The notes beneath the pieces are model-generated. The model had not been told where the DNA came from, did no database searches, and saw nothing but the letters and a program-made list of their open reading frames with translations. A stretch of DNA of 64,000 bases from Robiginitomaculum sp. (GTDB lineage: Bacteria; Pseudomonadota; Alphaproteobacteria; Caulobacterales; Maricaulaceae). Positions 1-9,290 of the stretch are shown here, one piece after another; position 1 is the first letter of the stretch; each line of letters begins with the position of its first letter. The DNA is taken from NCBI GenBank assembly GCA_021647375.1, contig JAKIUV010000001.1, positions 1 to 64,000 of the forward strand. Reading direction: 5' to 3'. The translations under genes were made by a program, and so were the position numbers.

Positions 1-1442
1 GGTTTCACAATCCTGCTTTGGAAAAAAAAGACGGGCCGCTGGCCGAAGCAGTTGGGGTAATGGCGCGGGAGATATTTACAGGTCGCCCAGCCCCCGACGG
101 CACTAAGGGCCTGATGAAGGCGTGGCGAGGTTATATTTCTGAACTGGGCGGCGATGCGCTCACCGCGCTGTCTAAATCTGTAGATAATCAAGCCGCGTTT
201 TCGGAGCTTTCCCAAGACTTGTTGCGGGCATTTGATATGGGCGAGGAATTAGCCGATATAGAGCAGAGCGACGACGAGGACGACGAGGCCCGCGAAGACG
301 AGCAAAACCCAAATAATGCACAAGACCAGCCAGACGAACAAGACCAAGGCGAAGCGCAAACGGCGCAGGCTGATGCGCTGGACGAAGACCAAGACCATAC
401 GGATATAGTTGATGCCGATGATTTTGAAGGCGAAGGCACGGAGGGTGACCAAATCCCCGACCCGTCCCAGCGCCCGCCTGAAATGTCCAACACCCCCGCA
501 CCCTATAAAGTTTTCACCACGACCCACGACGAAGTTATCCGCGCCGAAGAGCTGTGCGAGCCGGACGAGTTGGAGCGCCTGCGGACATATCTTGACGGTC
601 ATATGAAATCGCTCACATCTGTCATTGCCCGGCTTGCCAACCGTTTGCAACGCCGCCTGATGGCGCAACAACAAAGATCGTGGAGCTTTGACCTGGAAGA
701 GGGTGTGCTGGACACGGCCCGCCTGACCCGCGTCATCACCGACCCGACCTCGCCCCTGACCTATAAAGAAGAAAAGCAGATGGAGTTTAGAGATACGGTG
801 GTCTCTATCCTGCTTGACAATTCAGGCTCTATGCGCGGGCGTCCGATTATGATGGCCGCCGTGTGTGCCGATATTTTGGCGCGGACTTTGGAGCGCTGTG
901 CGGTCAAATGCGAGATACTCGGCTTTACCACACGAGCCTGGAAAGGCGGCGCGTCTTTCCAGGATTGGCTGGCGGCGGACAAGCCTGCCAATCCCGGACG
1001 GCTCAATGATCTGCGCCATATTATATATAAAGGCGCGGACATGCCGTGGCGGCGCGCCAAAAATAATCTCGGCTTGATGATGCGCGAGGGCTTGCTCAAG
1101 GAAAACATAGACGGCGAGGCGTTGGAATGGGCAGCGGCACGGCTAAACGCCCGCCCGGAGCAGCGCAAAATCCTGATGGTCATCTCGGACGGTGCCCCCG
1201 TAGACGATGCCACCCAGTCCAGAAATAAATCCGGCATTTTGGAACAACACCTGCACCAGGTTATCGACAAGCTGGAAAACCGTTCCGGGATTGAGCTGAT
1301 TGCCATCGGCATAAACCACGACGTCACGCGCTGGTACAAACGCGCCGTCACGATTACCGATGTAGAAGAGCTGGGCGGCGTGATGACAGAGAAACTGGCG
1401 GAGTTATTTGCAGAAAAGCCCAAGGGTCGGAGGCGGCGGTAA
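1..1442 (+). CDS. cobT: Cobaltochelatase subunit CobT, 5'-truncated by window edge
   Basis: Large ATP-independent subunit of the aerobic CobNST cobaltochelatase, which inserts Co2+ into hydrogenobyrinate a,c-diamide in cobalamin synthesis. The reading frame is open to base 3 (F-H-N-P-A upstream of the first possible start, a TTG at 18), so the N-terminus lies outside the window. What is visible: a helical N-terminal part, a very acidic Asp/Glu/Gln linker at about residues 75-150 of the fragment, and a C-terminal von Willebrand A domain with the MIDAS motif DNSGS and a second acidic loop (SDGAPVDD). It ends in an Arg-rich tail. CobT proteins are usually about 600 residues, so roughly 130 are missing. 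cobS would be expected upstream; nothing downstream is a cobalamin gene. Confidence 0.9.
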   Translation, partial: FHNPALEKKDGPLAEAVGVMAREIFTGRPAPDGTKGLMKAWRGYISELGGDALTALSKSVDNQAAFSELSQDLLRAFDMGEELADIEQSDDEDDEAREDEQNPNNAQDQPDEQDQGEAQTAQADALDEDQDHTDIVDADDFEGEGTEGDQIPDPSQRPPEMSNTPAPYKVFTTTHDEVIRAEELCEPDELERLRTYLDGHMKSLTSVIARLANRLQRRLMAQQQRSWSFDLEEGVLDTARLTRVITDPTSPLTYKEEKQMEFRDTVVSILLDNSGSMRGRPIMMAAVCADILARTLERCAVKCEILGFTTRAWKGGASFQDWLAADKPANPGRLNDLRHIIYKGADMPWRRAKNNLGLMMREGLLKENIDGEALEWAAARLNARPEQRKILMVISDGAPVDDATQSRNKSGILEQHLHQVIDKLENRSGIELIAIGINHDVTRWYKRAVTITDVEELGGVMTEKLAELFAEKPKGRRRR

Positions 1443-1517
1443 CACCCTTTAATGGGAAACCATGAAACTCCAACGGATATGGCTAATCAAATTGATCCAA
1501 AATATACCGGAACCGCT

Positions 1518-3071
1518 CTAAACTCCCATAAAGCCGAGTACTAGATACATTATCACTGCTCCGCCGCCTGCTATCAGCGCGTAGGGGATTTGGGTTCTTA
1601 CATGGTCTATGTGGTCATTGGCCGTGGCCATTGAGGCTATGATTGTGGTGTCGGATGTGGGGGAGCAATGGTCGCCGAACACGCCGCCGCCCAGCGCCGC
1701 CGCGACTGCCATATATAGATTGACGCCTTCAACATTGGCCGCAATGGGTACGGCGACGGCTATCATAATCGAGAACGTGCCCCAACTGGTACCGGTACTA
1801 AAGCCAATAAAGCCGGCAATGATGAAGATAAGCGCCGGGATAAAGCCCGCCGGAATGGTGCCGCTGACAATACCGGCTACAAAATTCCCTGTGCCGATTT
1901 CCTTGCACATAGCGTTGAGGGCAAAGGCCAGCACGGCGAGAATGGCAACATTGACCATGCCCGCCATAGCTTTCAGGGATAAATCGACCATCTCGGTGAT
2001 TTTCATAATGCCTTGCGCACGGTACAAAACCATAGCAATGAAAATTGCGAATATCACAGCATAGAGGACGGCGGCAGACCCCGAGCCTTCGGACAAAGCT
2101 TTGCCCGCCAACGCCATACCGCGTACTGGGTCTTGTCCACTTGCTGCAGCTTCGGTAGCGGCAATTTTTACAGCTTCCCCCCAACCCGTATAAACCAAAA
2201 AGGTCGGAACCAGCGCAACCATAGAAGCGATAGGGATTAACATATTGAAAGCCCGGTGCGGCACACCGTTCTTGGCCTCTAACATAGAGACACTATCGTC
2301 CATCATCGGCACGGCACCGTCGCGCAAAATTTTGCCCGTTTCAAGGGCGCGGGTTTCGGCTTTTTTCATATCGCCCACATCTTTGCCGCTCCAAATCACA
2401 ACGAAGATTAAAGCCACGGTGAGCATTGGATAGAAATTATAAGCAATGGATTTGACCAAAACTTCAAATTCATTATCGAACACCTTGTCCGGCCCCGTGG
2501 TGTAGATAACAAGCAATGTCATAATGAAAGCGCCCCAAGCATTAAACGGCATCAAAATGTTAGACGGTGCGCTCGTGCTATCCGTAATATAGGCCAATTT
2601 TTCGCGCGGGATTTTCATTTTATCAAACACCGGGCGGTATAATGTACCGACCGTAAACAGTGAGATATTGCTTTCGATAAAGATCAGCAAGCCAGTTACC
2701 GCCGCCAGGCTTTCCACGATTTTTCTATTGCCCTTGGCAGAGTGTTTGGCGCTGGAGCGTTCAAGAAACTTCAAGATATGCCCAACAAAACCCTCCACCC
2801 CGCCAGAGCGCTGTACCAGCGCAATGAGCGGCCCGATGATCAGGGAAAACATCACCATGCGGGCATTGCTGGTATCGGTGAGCACGGTGACAAAAGAGTT
2901 GATGGTATCGAGGGTTCCGGTCAGCGGGTGCCAGCCCGCCATAATCATATAACCAAACCAGATACCAACGGCCAACGCCATAAAAACCTGACGCGTCCAC
3001 AAAGCCAGAGTTATAGCAATGAGCGGCGGTAATATTGACCAAAGCCCAAATGTCTGTACGGCAGTTTCCAT
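1518..3071 (-). CDS. NhaC-family Na+/H+ antiporter-like protein
   Basis: 517-residue polytopic inner-membrane protein of the NhaC superfamily, predicted to exchange Na+ (or an organic cation) for protons. About 11-12 hydrophobic segments are visible. The family signature GDHCSPTSDTTIIAS lies near the C-terminus, and STSAPSNILMPFNAWGAF in the middle is also typical. The start is set by a good ribosome site (AAGGGGAAATTT before ATG). It stands alone between the convergent cobT and the same-strand acylase gene, so context does not reveal the substrate. NhaC relatives also include amino-acid transporters; exchange specificity is inferred. Confidence 0.85.
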   Translation of the reverse strand: METAVQTFGLWSILPPLIAITLALWTRQVFMALAVGIWFGYMIMAGWHPLTGTLDTINSFVTVLTDTSNARMVMFSLIIGPLIALVQRSGGVEGFVGHILKFLERSSAKHSAKGNRKIVESLAAVTGLLIFIESNISLFTVGTLYRPVFDKMKIPREKLAYITDSTSAPSNILMPFNAWGAFIMTLLVIYTTGPDKVFDNEFEVLVKSIAYNFYPMLTVALIFVVIWSGKDVGDMKKAETRALETGKILRDGAVPMMDDSVSMLEAKNGVPHRAFNMLIPIASMVALVPTFLVYTGWGEAVKIAATEAAASGQDPVRGMALAGKALSEGSGSAAVLYAVIFAIFIAMVLYRAQGIMKITEMVDLSLKAMAGMVNVAILAVLAFALNAMCKEIGTGNFVAGIVSGTIPAGFIPALIFIIAGFIGFSTGTSWGTFSIMIAVAVPIAANVEGVNLYMAVAAALGGGVFGDHCSPTSDTTIIASMATANDHIDHVRTQIPYALIAGGGAVIMYLVLGFMGV

Positions 3072-3131
3072 AAATTTCCCCTTTAGCTATACTGTGCAAG
3101 TAAATATTGGACGGTGCAACTGAAAACCGAT

Positions 3132-5300
3132 TTAGTCATTGTCCGTCGGTGTGTATTTGCGGGTTGCAGATTTCTGTATCTCGGCTTTATCCCGCAATGC
3201 CTTACGCCATTTGTGGACGGCAAACATTTCGGCTTGGTTCGCGTAGTGGGGTGAGTTGGGCAGACTTGTAGCACTACCAAATTGGTGGATGACATCTGCG
3301 GTCATTTTTCCCGCCACATCCCCTTCTTTTGGCCATTCCACCAAAGCAATCCATGTGTCACCAGCAGCGGCAACGAGCTTACCGTCATCGCCAAGTTCGG
3401 CGGGATAGATGGCGCGCAGAACGTCTGGCGCACCGTCTATGGGCACGTCAATATCGCCGCGCACCAAACGGTTAACCGCGCCCCATGTCGGGTCAATACG
3501 GCCATGATGCTGCACGAGATATTTAACGGCCTCGCGAAATGCATCTTCGGGCTTTGGTGCCGGGATATGCGTAAATTCTTCGGTAATATCCATGATGGTC
3601 GTGAGAACTCCAAGAGCCGCATGGCGGTTATCAATATTGGTGTGCATGTCCCATGCCCGCAAATGGGCGGCGGCGCTTTGCAAAGCGGGGTCGCCACCCC
3701 AATCTACCGCCAAAACTTTGGCAATGATTTCTGCGGCTCTTGAATTTTTTGCGTATTTATTGTCAAATTTAAGCGCGAGTAATGCCCGTTTGTCGACAGA
3801 GGTTACACCGTCGGTCATTTCCATCATCCGCAAGGAACGGTTTGTCTGGTTGGTTTGCAGCCCCATGGATTTGGGGAAATCGGCAGGGGATAAATTATCC
3901 GGCCCGTCCGTGGCACTATAGGGCGCATTGTTGGAATTATAGACAAGGCCGGAACTAGGATTGATCAGTTTCGGCACTTCCGAAAACGAGCGGTACCCCT
4001 GCCAAATAAGATCGGAACGATCCCCCGGCAGATATTTACTCCAATCCCAACCCGCTTTGCGGTTCGGATATTGGGCATTGTGGATCAAGGCTACATTACC
4101 ATCTTTATCGGCGTAAACATAGTTGATGCTCGGCAGGGCATTTAACGACATTGCCGCCAAAAACCCGTCCAGATCCTGCGCATGGTTCAAGCGATAATAT
4201 TGTTCTAGCTGATGGATTTCGTCCATGCCTGCGTAACGAAAAGCATAAGTACCGTGCTTGGCCTCGATCACCGGGCCGTGCTGTGTTCGCAGCACTTTGC
4301 GCTTTGCTTTAAAAGCGAAGGGGCCGAAAAGTTTAACTTTGATAAGGGCTGTCGATTGCTCAAAGTCCAGCCATTTGCCGTCGAGGCGGTACTGGTTTTT
4401 ATTTTTCGGATTAATGGTCAAGACATAGACATCCACCAGGTCCTGGGCGCTGACCGTATTGGCCCAACCAAGATTATCGTTAAAGCCGCTCAGGATAAAC
4501 GGTGTCCCAACAAACAACCCGCCCGTCATATCTATACCTTGTTCCGAAACCAGATGGGCTTCGTACCAAGCCACCGGGCCAGACATAGGCTGGTGAGAAT
4601 TGATCATCAGGCGTGTGGTGTTATCACCAGAACGTGCCGCCGAAACCGCTATACCGTTGGAGCCGCGCTCGGCCATCGTTTTGGGCGCGGCATGAAAACT
4701 CTGCCGTCCGCCTGCTGGGTCGAGCGCAATTTCTTGCAGACGCGCGTCCCCGAACAATTCCAAAAGCGTACCGTCCAGCCCGTAGAACAAGGGTGTTTTG
4801 AACACGAACCCGGCGATAATATCCTTGCCTGTAAATGGTGCCAGTCCGCGCCATGTCGCGTCCGGATTTTGCGCAGCATACAGGTTAAGCCCGGCAGCAT
4901 AGGCTTCTGCGGAACGTTGCACCACTGGCGATACCACACCGTAGCGCCGCTCAACCGTGTCCCAAACACCCATCAGTGCCACAAGATAATCCGTCACCGC
5001 AGCGCCTTTGCCTTGGTAACGGGCGAGTGTGCCGCGCGCGGCAGCCACAGCCAATTGCATGGTTTCGAAATCGTCTTCCGAGTGGGCGTAGCCTAGACCG
5101 AAAGCGACATCGACATCGGTCTTGCCGTAAATATGCGGCACGCCCCAATCATCACGGATGATATTGACATCATATTTTTCTGCGCCCGCACCAAGACTGG
5201 CCGCATCAGGGTTTTCCGGCAATGGTGACCAAGCCCAAACCCCTGCCCCGATCAAACCAACTAAAACTGCCCCAAAAACTATTCGTATTATTTTTTTCAT
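3132..5300 (-). CDS. Penicillin acylase family protein (Ntn hydrolase)
   Basis: N-terminal-nucleophile amidase precursor of the penicillin acylase/aculeacin acylase/AHL acylase family, about 722 residues. I chose the ATG at 5300 because it begins a signal anchor (MKKIIRIVFGAVLVGLIGAG); a GTG five codons upstream is possible. The alpha-chain opening has the family sequence RDDWGVPHIYG, and the autocatalytic cleavage site is visible as RGSNGIAVSA, where the Ser would become the beta-chain N-terminal nucleophile. Such enzymes act in the periplasm on amides: beta-lactams, acyl-homoserine lactones or lipopeptides. The substrate cannot be read from sequence. It lies 60 bp upstream of the antiporter gene on the same strand, possibly co-transcribed. 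Confidence 0.88.
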   Translation of the reverse strand: MKKIIRIVFGAVLVGLIGAGVWAWSPLPENPDAASLGAGAEKYDVNIIRDDWGVPHIYGKTDVDVAFGLGYAHSEDDFETMQLAVAAARGTLARYQGKGAAVTDYLVALMGVWDTVERRYGVVSPVVQRSAEAYAAGLNLYAAQNPDATWRGLAPFTGKDIIAGFVFKTPLFYGLDGTLLELFGDARLQEIALDPAGGRQSFHAAPKTMAERGSNGIAVSAARSGDNTTRLMINSHQPMSGPVAWYEAHLVSEQGIDMTGGLFVGTPFILSGFNDNLGWANTVSAQDLVDVYVLTINPKNKNQYRLDGKWLDFEQSTALIKVKLFGPFAFKAKRKVLRTQHGPVIEAKHGTYAFRYAGMDEIHQLEQYYRLNHAQDLDGFLAAMSLNALPSINYVYADKDGNVALIHNAQYPNRKAGWDWSKYLPGDRSDLIWQGYRSFSEVPKLINPSSGLVYNSNNAPYSATDGPDNLSPADFPKSMGLQTNQTNRSLRMMEMTDGVTSVDKRALLALKFDNKYAKNSRAAEIIAKVLAVDWGGDPALQSAAAHLRAWDMHTNIDNRHAALGVLTTIMDITEEFTHIPAPKPEDAFREAVKYLVQHHGRIDPTWGAVNRLVRGDIDVPIDGAPDVLRAIYPAELGDDGKLVAAAGDTWIALVEWPKEGDVAGKMTADVIHQFGSATSLPNSPHYANQAEMFAVHKWRKALRDKAEIQKSATRKYTPTDND

Positions 5301-5428
5301 CACGCTTGCTAACACAGTATTTGCGGCACGCCAAGACAGTGTTTGATGCGGCGGAACATATGTCGAACAAATATTGCACTTGCATAAATTATGATATAAG
5401 GTGGCGGTAAATCAATGATGGAAATTCT

Positions 5429-6685
5429 ATGTCTGACCCTAGCCTAACCTGCCCGCAGTGCGGCACCGATATTAAACTCAATGAAAGCTTGGCAGAGCCT
5501 TTGCTTGCCGAAGCCCGGAATGAGTTCGCCGAAACCCTGCGCCAGAAAAATGCAGAGATGGCGGCGCAGCAGGCAAAACTAGAAGCAGAACAAGCGGCGC
5601 TGGGCGCAAAACTAAAACGCGGAGTCGCAGATGCCCGCGCTGAAATCGCTCGCGAGGAGGCTAAAAAAGCGGCAGAGAAATCTGCCCATGATATTGCCAT
5701 CAAAGCCAAAGAGGCGGACGAGCTACGCGAAGCCCTCAAGGATAATGAGAGCAAACTTGCCCGCGCCCAAGAAGAGCAAGCCATGATTATGAAAGAACGC
5801 CGGGCGCTGGAAGACGAAAAACGCGAATTGGAATTGACCGTAGAGAAACGCTTGTCCGAAGAGGTTGACCAGATACGCGCCAAAGCCAAGCAAGAACAAG
5901 AAAGCGCATTCCTGCTAAAGCAGCGCGAGAGCGAGCAACAAATCAACGCCATGCGCACCCAAATCGACAATCTAAAACGCCGGGCCGAACAAGGCTCGCA
6001 ACAGCACCAGGGCGAAGTGTTAGAGATGGAATTGGAAAACATTCTCGCCCGCAAATTCCCCTACGACGAGATTAAACCCGTGGCCAAGGGTGTGGTCGGC
6101 GGCGACATTATCCAAAGCGTCATGAGTCCCAACGGTAAAATGTGCGGCTCTATATTGTGGGAGACCAAACGCACCAAAGCTTGGCACGCCACATGGCTGC
6201 CAAAATTGAAAACTGACCAACGCAATTGTGGTGCCGACATCGCCATATTGATGAGTACAACTCTGCCCAAGGAATTTGAAAAAACCACGTTCAAACAGAT
6301 AGACGGTGTCTGGGTCACCAGTTTCGACAGCGCCATATCCTTGGTCGAAGTCCTACGGCTCAGCCTTATTGAAATGGCCGGACTGGTGGCGGTACGCGAA
6401 GGCCAAGCTAGTAAGGCTGAACTGGTTTACGACTATCTAACCGGTACAAAATTCCGCCACCGTATCGAAGCCATCGTAGAAAAATTCGATGATATGCGCA
6501 CGGACCTAGAACGCGAAAAGAAAACCACCCTAAAAAACTGGGCCAAACGAGAAGGCCAAATAGACGCCGTAATAGCCTCAACAATGGGCATGCACGGCGA
6601 CCTTGGGGCCATAGCCGGCAGCTCCATGCCAGAGATTGGCGGGCTGGAGGATGAAAGCGAAGTGCCGCTGTTGGATGATTATTAA
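5429..6685 (+). CDS. DUF2130 domain protein with zinc ribbon and coiled coil
   Basis: 418 residues. Starts with a zinc-ribbon-like knuckle (CPQCGTDI, residues 9-16; only one CxxC is obvious), followed by about 150 residues of highly charged Ala/Glu/Lys/Arg coiled coil. The C-terminal half matches my memory of DUF2130 (EMELENILARKFPYDEIKPVAKGVVGGD..., with later GSILWETKRTKAW). That fold has been compared with restriction-endonuclease-like domains, and the ILWE-K pattern would fit, but no activity is established. Divergent from the acylase gene across 128 bp. Function unknown. Confidence 0.8.
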   Translation: MSDPSLTCPQCGTDIKLNESLAEPLLAEARNEFAETLRQKNAEMAAQQAKLEAEQAALGAKLKRGVADARAEIAREEAKKAAEKSAHDIAIKAKEADELREALKDNESKLARAQEEQAMIMKERRALEDEKRELELTVEKRLSEEVDQIRAKAKQEQESAFLLKQRESEQQINAMRTQIDNLKRRAEQGSQQHQGEVLEMELENILARKFPYDEIKPVAKGVVGGDIIQSVMSPNGKMCGSILWETKRTKAWHATWLPKLKTDQRNCGADIAILMSTTLPKEFEKTTFKQIDGVWVTSFDSAISLVEVLRLSLIEMAGLVAVREGQASKAELVYDYLTGTKFRHRIEAIVEKFDDMRTDLEREKKTTLKNWAKREGQIDAVIASTMGMHGDLGAIAGSSMPEIGGLEDESEVPLLDDY

Positions 6686-7094
6686 GAACAGCGTCTTTTG
6701 CTGATAGCACTCGTTTCTTCTGAAATTACCTCTGAGTGTCAAGGGTTGCCTCCCGGCATCGAGACGCCTTTACCCAGGATAAATATCACGCTATGCCCTC
6801 CATTGAACCTTGCCAGAAAACGAGGCATGGGGTTTACGTTCTTAAAAGTGCCGCGTTCTATTGGTGCCATATGCCCAAATTTAACCAGCGGAGCCAACCC
6901 TGCCTGTTGGGGCATTATGTCATATATTTTACCGGGCTTGGCGCGATTACATTTTTTGGCTCAATAGTGACAAGATATTCTATGGTGTATATCTAAAGGC
7001 CAAACAATATTGCAATCGTTAGTCTTGTCCATTCTATTCTCCATCATCGAGATGGTGAAAAATCTTGCCGCCTTGCCCGCCGGGTGCTTGCCGC
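6686..7094. other. Gene-free stretch with a possible minus-strand remnant
   Basis: 409 bp in which I find no convincing gene. The best coding-like stretch is on the minus strand, 6739-6915: 58 codons starting M-P-Q-Q-A-G-L and ending P-G-G-N-P, with a frame that stays open about 18 codons upstream of that ATG. I do not recognise it. It could be a decayed fragment or chance. Two overlapping plus-strand frames of 86-89 codons look like shadows. This stretch sits at the edge of an unusual accessory patch that ends at the tRNA-Ser. Confidence 0.35.
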
Positions 7095-7472
7095 CTAGGC
7101 TTTCTCGCCGAAACCTAATTTCAGGATTATAGCGAGGAAGGTTAACATCGACAGGACCGCCAGAGCCGAGCCTGCCTTCGCCAGCACTTCTCCGTTTTCG
7201 CTCAGCGCCATCACAATCCCTGGCACCAGAATGACGACAGAGACGACGGTCAGCAAATAGTGCGGCATGGCCCACTTGCTGGTGGCCGCAGCCGGGGTCA
7301 GGGCATAGTATATTCCCATGATGGACATGGTGACAAAGCCGACAAGGTTGAGGTGGCCATGGGCTGGCGACAGACTATGGTCGCCGGTCGCCGACATCTG
7401 AATGCCCCAAATCATACCCAAGAGCGCAAAACATGCCCCGGTAGCAAAAAACAAAGTTGGTACTGTTTTCAT
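7095..7472 (-). CDS. Small four-TM protein resembling haem-copper oxidase subunit I / NnrS fragments
   Basis: 125 residues with four hydrophobic segments (approximately residues 5-27, 40-62, 67-90 and 95-117). The string SPAHGHLNLVGFVTMSIMG resembles the short proteins annotated as cbb3-type cytochrome oxidase subunit I-like or NnrS-like, in which the His residues could be haem or copper ligands. It is far too short to be an oxidase. Divergently transcribed from the LysR gene 248 bp away, the classical arrangement for a regulator and its target, so regulation by that LysR protein is a fair guess. Confidence 0.6.
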   Translation of the reverse strand: MKTVPTLFFATGACFALLGMIWGIQMSATGDHSLSPAHGHLNLVGFVTMSIMGIYYALTPAAATSKWAMPHYLLTVVSVVILVPGIVMALSENGEVLAKAGSALAVLSMLTFLAIILKLGFGEKA

Positions 7473-7720
7473 CTTTCTCCCTCATGTGATTATGTTGCCA
7501 TCGACGTATCAGGTGACGACGCGGCAATCTCATCAATTCTCGCCTTGTCATTGGGAATGGGATACTTGCCAACGGCTCATTTCTCGTGAATTCCTTTAAG
7601 CCCGCCCCGAAACAAGAGAAAATTCACTCGTTTGCATCTTTGTTTGCCTGTAACTTTATCGCGATATTGGCAGAAATAAATGTATATGAAAAATTGATTA
7701 TTTGTATTACTTAGATTTAC

Positions 7721-8650
7721 ATGACAAATTTAAACGCCTTCGACCTAAACTTGTTACGGGTGCTGGACGCACTGTTACAAGAGCGCTCGACCGTCAAAGC
7801 TGGCAAACGAGTTGGCCTTTCGCAGCCGGCGGTTTCCGCAGCGCTCTCCCGCCTACGCCTGTCACTCGGCGACGAGCTGTTCTTTCGCAGCGGCAAAGCC
7901 TTTGAGCCAACACAATTCGCGCTGTCACTCGAAATACCACTTCGGAACCTGCTGGCACAGATGGAAGAACTAATCTCCGGGTCTGATGCCTTTGACCCGG
8001 CTGTTTCCGATGCCAGATTGTGCATTTCGGGGGCTGATTACTTTGCCGAGCTTTTAATGCCTGTCCTCACGGAACGATTGCAGGCCACGGCACCGTCAAT
8101 GCGAACACACCTCGTCAACCTAGTGCCGGGCGAACCCTTTAAGGCGCTGACGCTCTATGATGTTGATCTGGTTCTGAACCCCGAAATGGATCTGCCCGGC
8201 TGGGCGGAACATCAACGGGTTCTTAAGTCCGAATTCTGCGTTATTGCCCGCTCGGGGCATCCAAGGCTTGCGGACGCTGGCGTCAAACCGGGTAGCGTCA
8301 TTCCAATCGATCTATTTTGCGATATCAACCATGTATTGTTTTCAACCGATGGCAAGAGGCGGGCACAAGGAGATGTGGCTCTGAAACGCGTCGGGCGCGA
8401 GCGTAGGGTGATGATGACATTGCCAGTGTTCTCTGGCGTCTACCGAGTGATTGCGGGATCGGACATGATTGCCCTACTACCGTCGGCTCTGGCCCGCCAT
8501 GTGGCTCCGTCAATTGGCCTCGACATCTTTCTGCCGCCCGTGAATGTGCCCAGCGTACAAATAGTCATGGCCTGGCACCGGCGGATGAATGCTGACCCAG
8601 CCCATAAATGGCTACGGCAGCAGATTGCTGAAATTCTCGATAATCTGTAA
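7721..8650 (+). CDS. LysR-family transcriptional regulator
   Basis: 309 residues. Residues 5-64 form the LysR winged helix (FDLNLLRVLDALLQERS ... GLSQPAVSAALSRLR). The rest is a substrate-binding-like effector domain with a NodD/PnbR-type flavour (LVLNPEMDLPGW, then DHNHV-like CDINHVLFSTDG). No strong ribosome site precedes the ATG at 7721, but the domain begins immediately, so the start is probably right. The divergent neighbour is a small membrane protein; an AT-rich intergenic region at 7660-7720 would hold the operator. The gene borders the tRNA-Ser repeat region and may belong to a transferred segment. Confidence 0.85.
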   Translation: MTNLNAFDLNLLRVLDALLQERSTVKAGKRVGLSQPAVSAALSRLRLSLGDELFFRSGKAFEPTQFALSLEIPLRNLLAQMEELISGSDAFDPAVSDARLCISGADYFAELLMPVLTERLQATAPSMRTHLVNLVPGEPFKALTLYDVDLVLNPEMDLPGWAEHQRVLKSEFCVIARSGHPRLADAGVKPGSVIPIDLFCDINHVLFSTDGKRRAQGDVALKRVGRERRVMMTLPVFSGVYRVIAGSDMIALLPSALARHVAPSIGLDIFLPPVNVPSVQIVMAWHRRMNADPAHKWLRQQIAEILDNL

Positions 8651-8652
8651 CA

Positions 8653-8728
8653 CGATCCTGCAAATCGATTGTAGCGAGCGCCGCAGCGACAAATATTTAT
8701 GTTTGGCGCGAGGAACACAAAATCAGCA
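8653..8728. repeat. 76-bp direct repeat, copy 1
   Basis: Begins CGATCCTG and runs to AAAATCAGCA. The same sequence with about two mismatches recurs 235 bp downstream (8888-8963). Contains GAGCGCCGCAGCGAC and TTTGGCGCGAGGAACAC. No coding potential is apparent. It lies directly 3' of the LysR gene and next to a partial tRNA-Ser copy. Confidence 0.8.
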
Positions 8729-8842
8729 ATAGAAAAGGATATGAGCAGAAACTTGTTTCTGCGAATAGCGGGCGACTGCCCGCCGCCAATCGTTTGGCGC
8801 GCCCGCGCAGGCCGCCGCAAAGCGACTGGCCGTGAGCGATAT

Positions 8843-8871
8843 AAATGGAGGTGAGGAAGGGATTCGAACCC
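8843..8871 (-). pseudogene. Duplicated 3' end of tRNA-Ser (T-arm, acceptor and CCA)
   Basis: 29 bp identical to 8975-9003, which covers the CCA end, the 3' acceptor strand and the T-loop of the intact tRNA-Ser. Upstream of the T-arm the similarity stops (CCGCGAGCTT instead of the variable arm). A tRNA 3'-end duplication is the usual scar of site-specific integration into a tRNA gene, but the distance here is only 132 bp, so tandem duplication is an equal explanation. Confidence 0.7.
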
Positions 8872-8887
8872 CGCGAGCTTAAACAAT

Positions 8888-8963
8888 CGATCCTGTGAAT
8901 CGATTGTAGCGAGCGCCGCAGCGACAAATATTTATGTTTGGCGCGAGGAACACAAAATCAGCA
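8888..8963. repeat. 76-bp direct repeat, copy 2
   Basis: Second copy of the repeat at 8653-8728 (TGTGAATCG here for TGCAAATCG there). It lies 14 bp downstream, in tRNA orientation, of the 3' end of the intact tRNA-Ser. The order repeat - tRNA 3' fragment - repeat - intact tRNA suggests one tandem duplication of a unit containing both. Confidence 0.8.
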
Positions 8964-8977
8964 TTAACACGCGAAAA

Positions 8978-9068
8978 TGGAGGTGAGGAAGGGATTCGAA
9001 CCCTCGGTACGCTATTAACGCACACACGCTTTCCAAGCGTGCGCCTTAAACCACTCGGCCACCTCACC
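8978..9068 (-). tRNA. tRNA-Ser (anticodon GGA)
   Basis: 91 nt including an encoded CCA at 8978-8980. Read on the minus strand: acceptor GGTGAGG pairs perfectly with CCTCACC; D-arm GCCGAGTGGTTTAAGGC; anticodon stem-loop CGCTTGGAAAGCG giving GGA; a long variable arm as in class II tRNAs; T-loop TTCGAAT. The discriminator base reads T where bacterial serine tRNAs normally have G. Flanked by partial copies of itself on both sides. Confidence 0.95.
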
Positions 9069-9112
9069 CGGTTGCCATTTTATTTGGTGAGTTAGAGGGG
9101 GTTAAGGAAAAA

Positions 9113-9184
9113 GCACGCTTTCAACAATAATGTTGTGCGCCTTAAACCACTCATATCCAATTTGGCACCTCACCAGTTGCCATT
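9113..9184 (-). pseudogene. Degenerate copy of the 5' half of tRNA-Ser plus leader
   Basis: Minus-strand segment similar to the anticodon arm, D-arm, acceptor 5' strand and immediate upstream sequence of the intact tRNA-Ser (shared GTGCGCCTTAAACCACTC, CACCTCACC and GTTGCCATT). It has inserted bases in the anticodon loop (AACAATAATGTT) and D-arm (ATATCCAATTT), so no functional tRNA can form. It complements the 3'-half fragment on the other side. Confidence 0.6.
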
Positions 9185-9290
9185 CGTGTGGGGCGTTTAG
9201 CAAAGCTTATCCCTTAAAACAAGCCCGCAAATGCTGCATTTTACATTCCGTGGGATTATGCTATAATCAGCTAAAACAGGGGGGTATGTT

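Noticed and set aside
188..674. Overlapping minus-strand open frames of 101-141 codons opposite cobT
   Set aside because: They mirror the acidic low-complexity linker of CobT (Ser/Arg-rich antisense) and have no start context or family resemblance.
5389..6054. 221-codon minus-strand frame
   Set aside because: Ser/Ala/Arg-rich shadow of the coiled coil in the DUF2130 gene.
8846..9003. attL/attR pair of an integrated element
   Set aside because: The two tRNA 3'-end copies are only 132 bp apart and no integrase is in the window; recorded as a duplication with a possible integration history instead.
8879..9067. 62-codon frame over the tRNA-Ser
   Set aside because: Translation of the tRNA itself, a well-known false protein in annotations.
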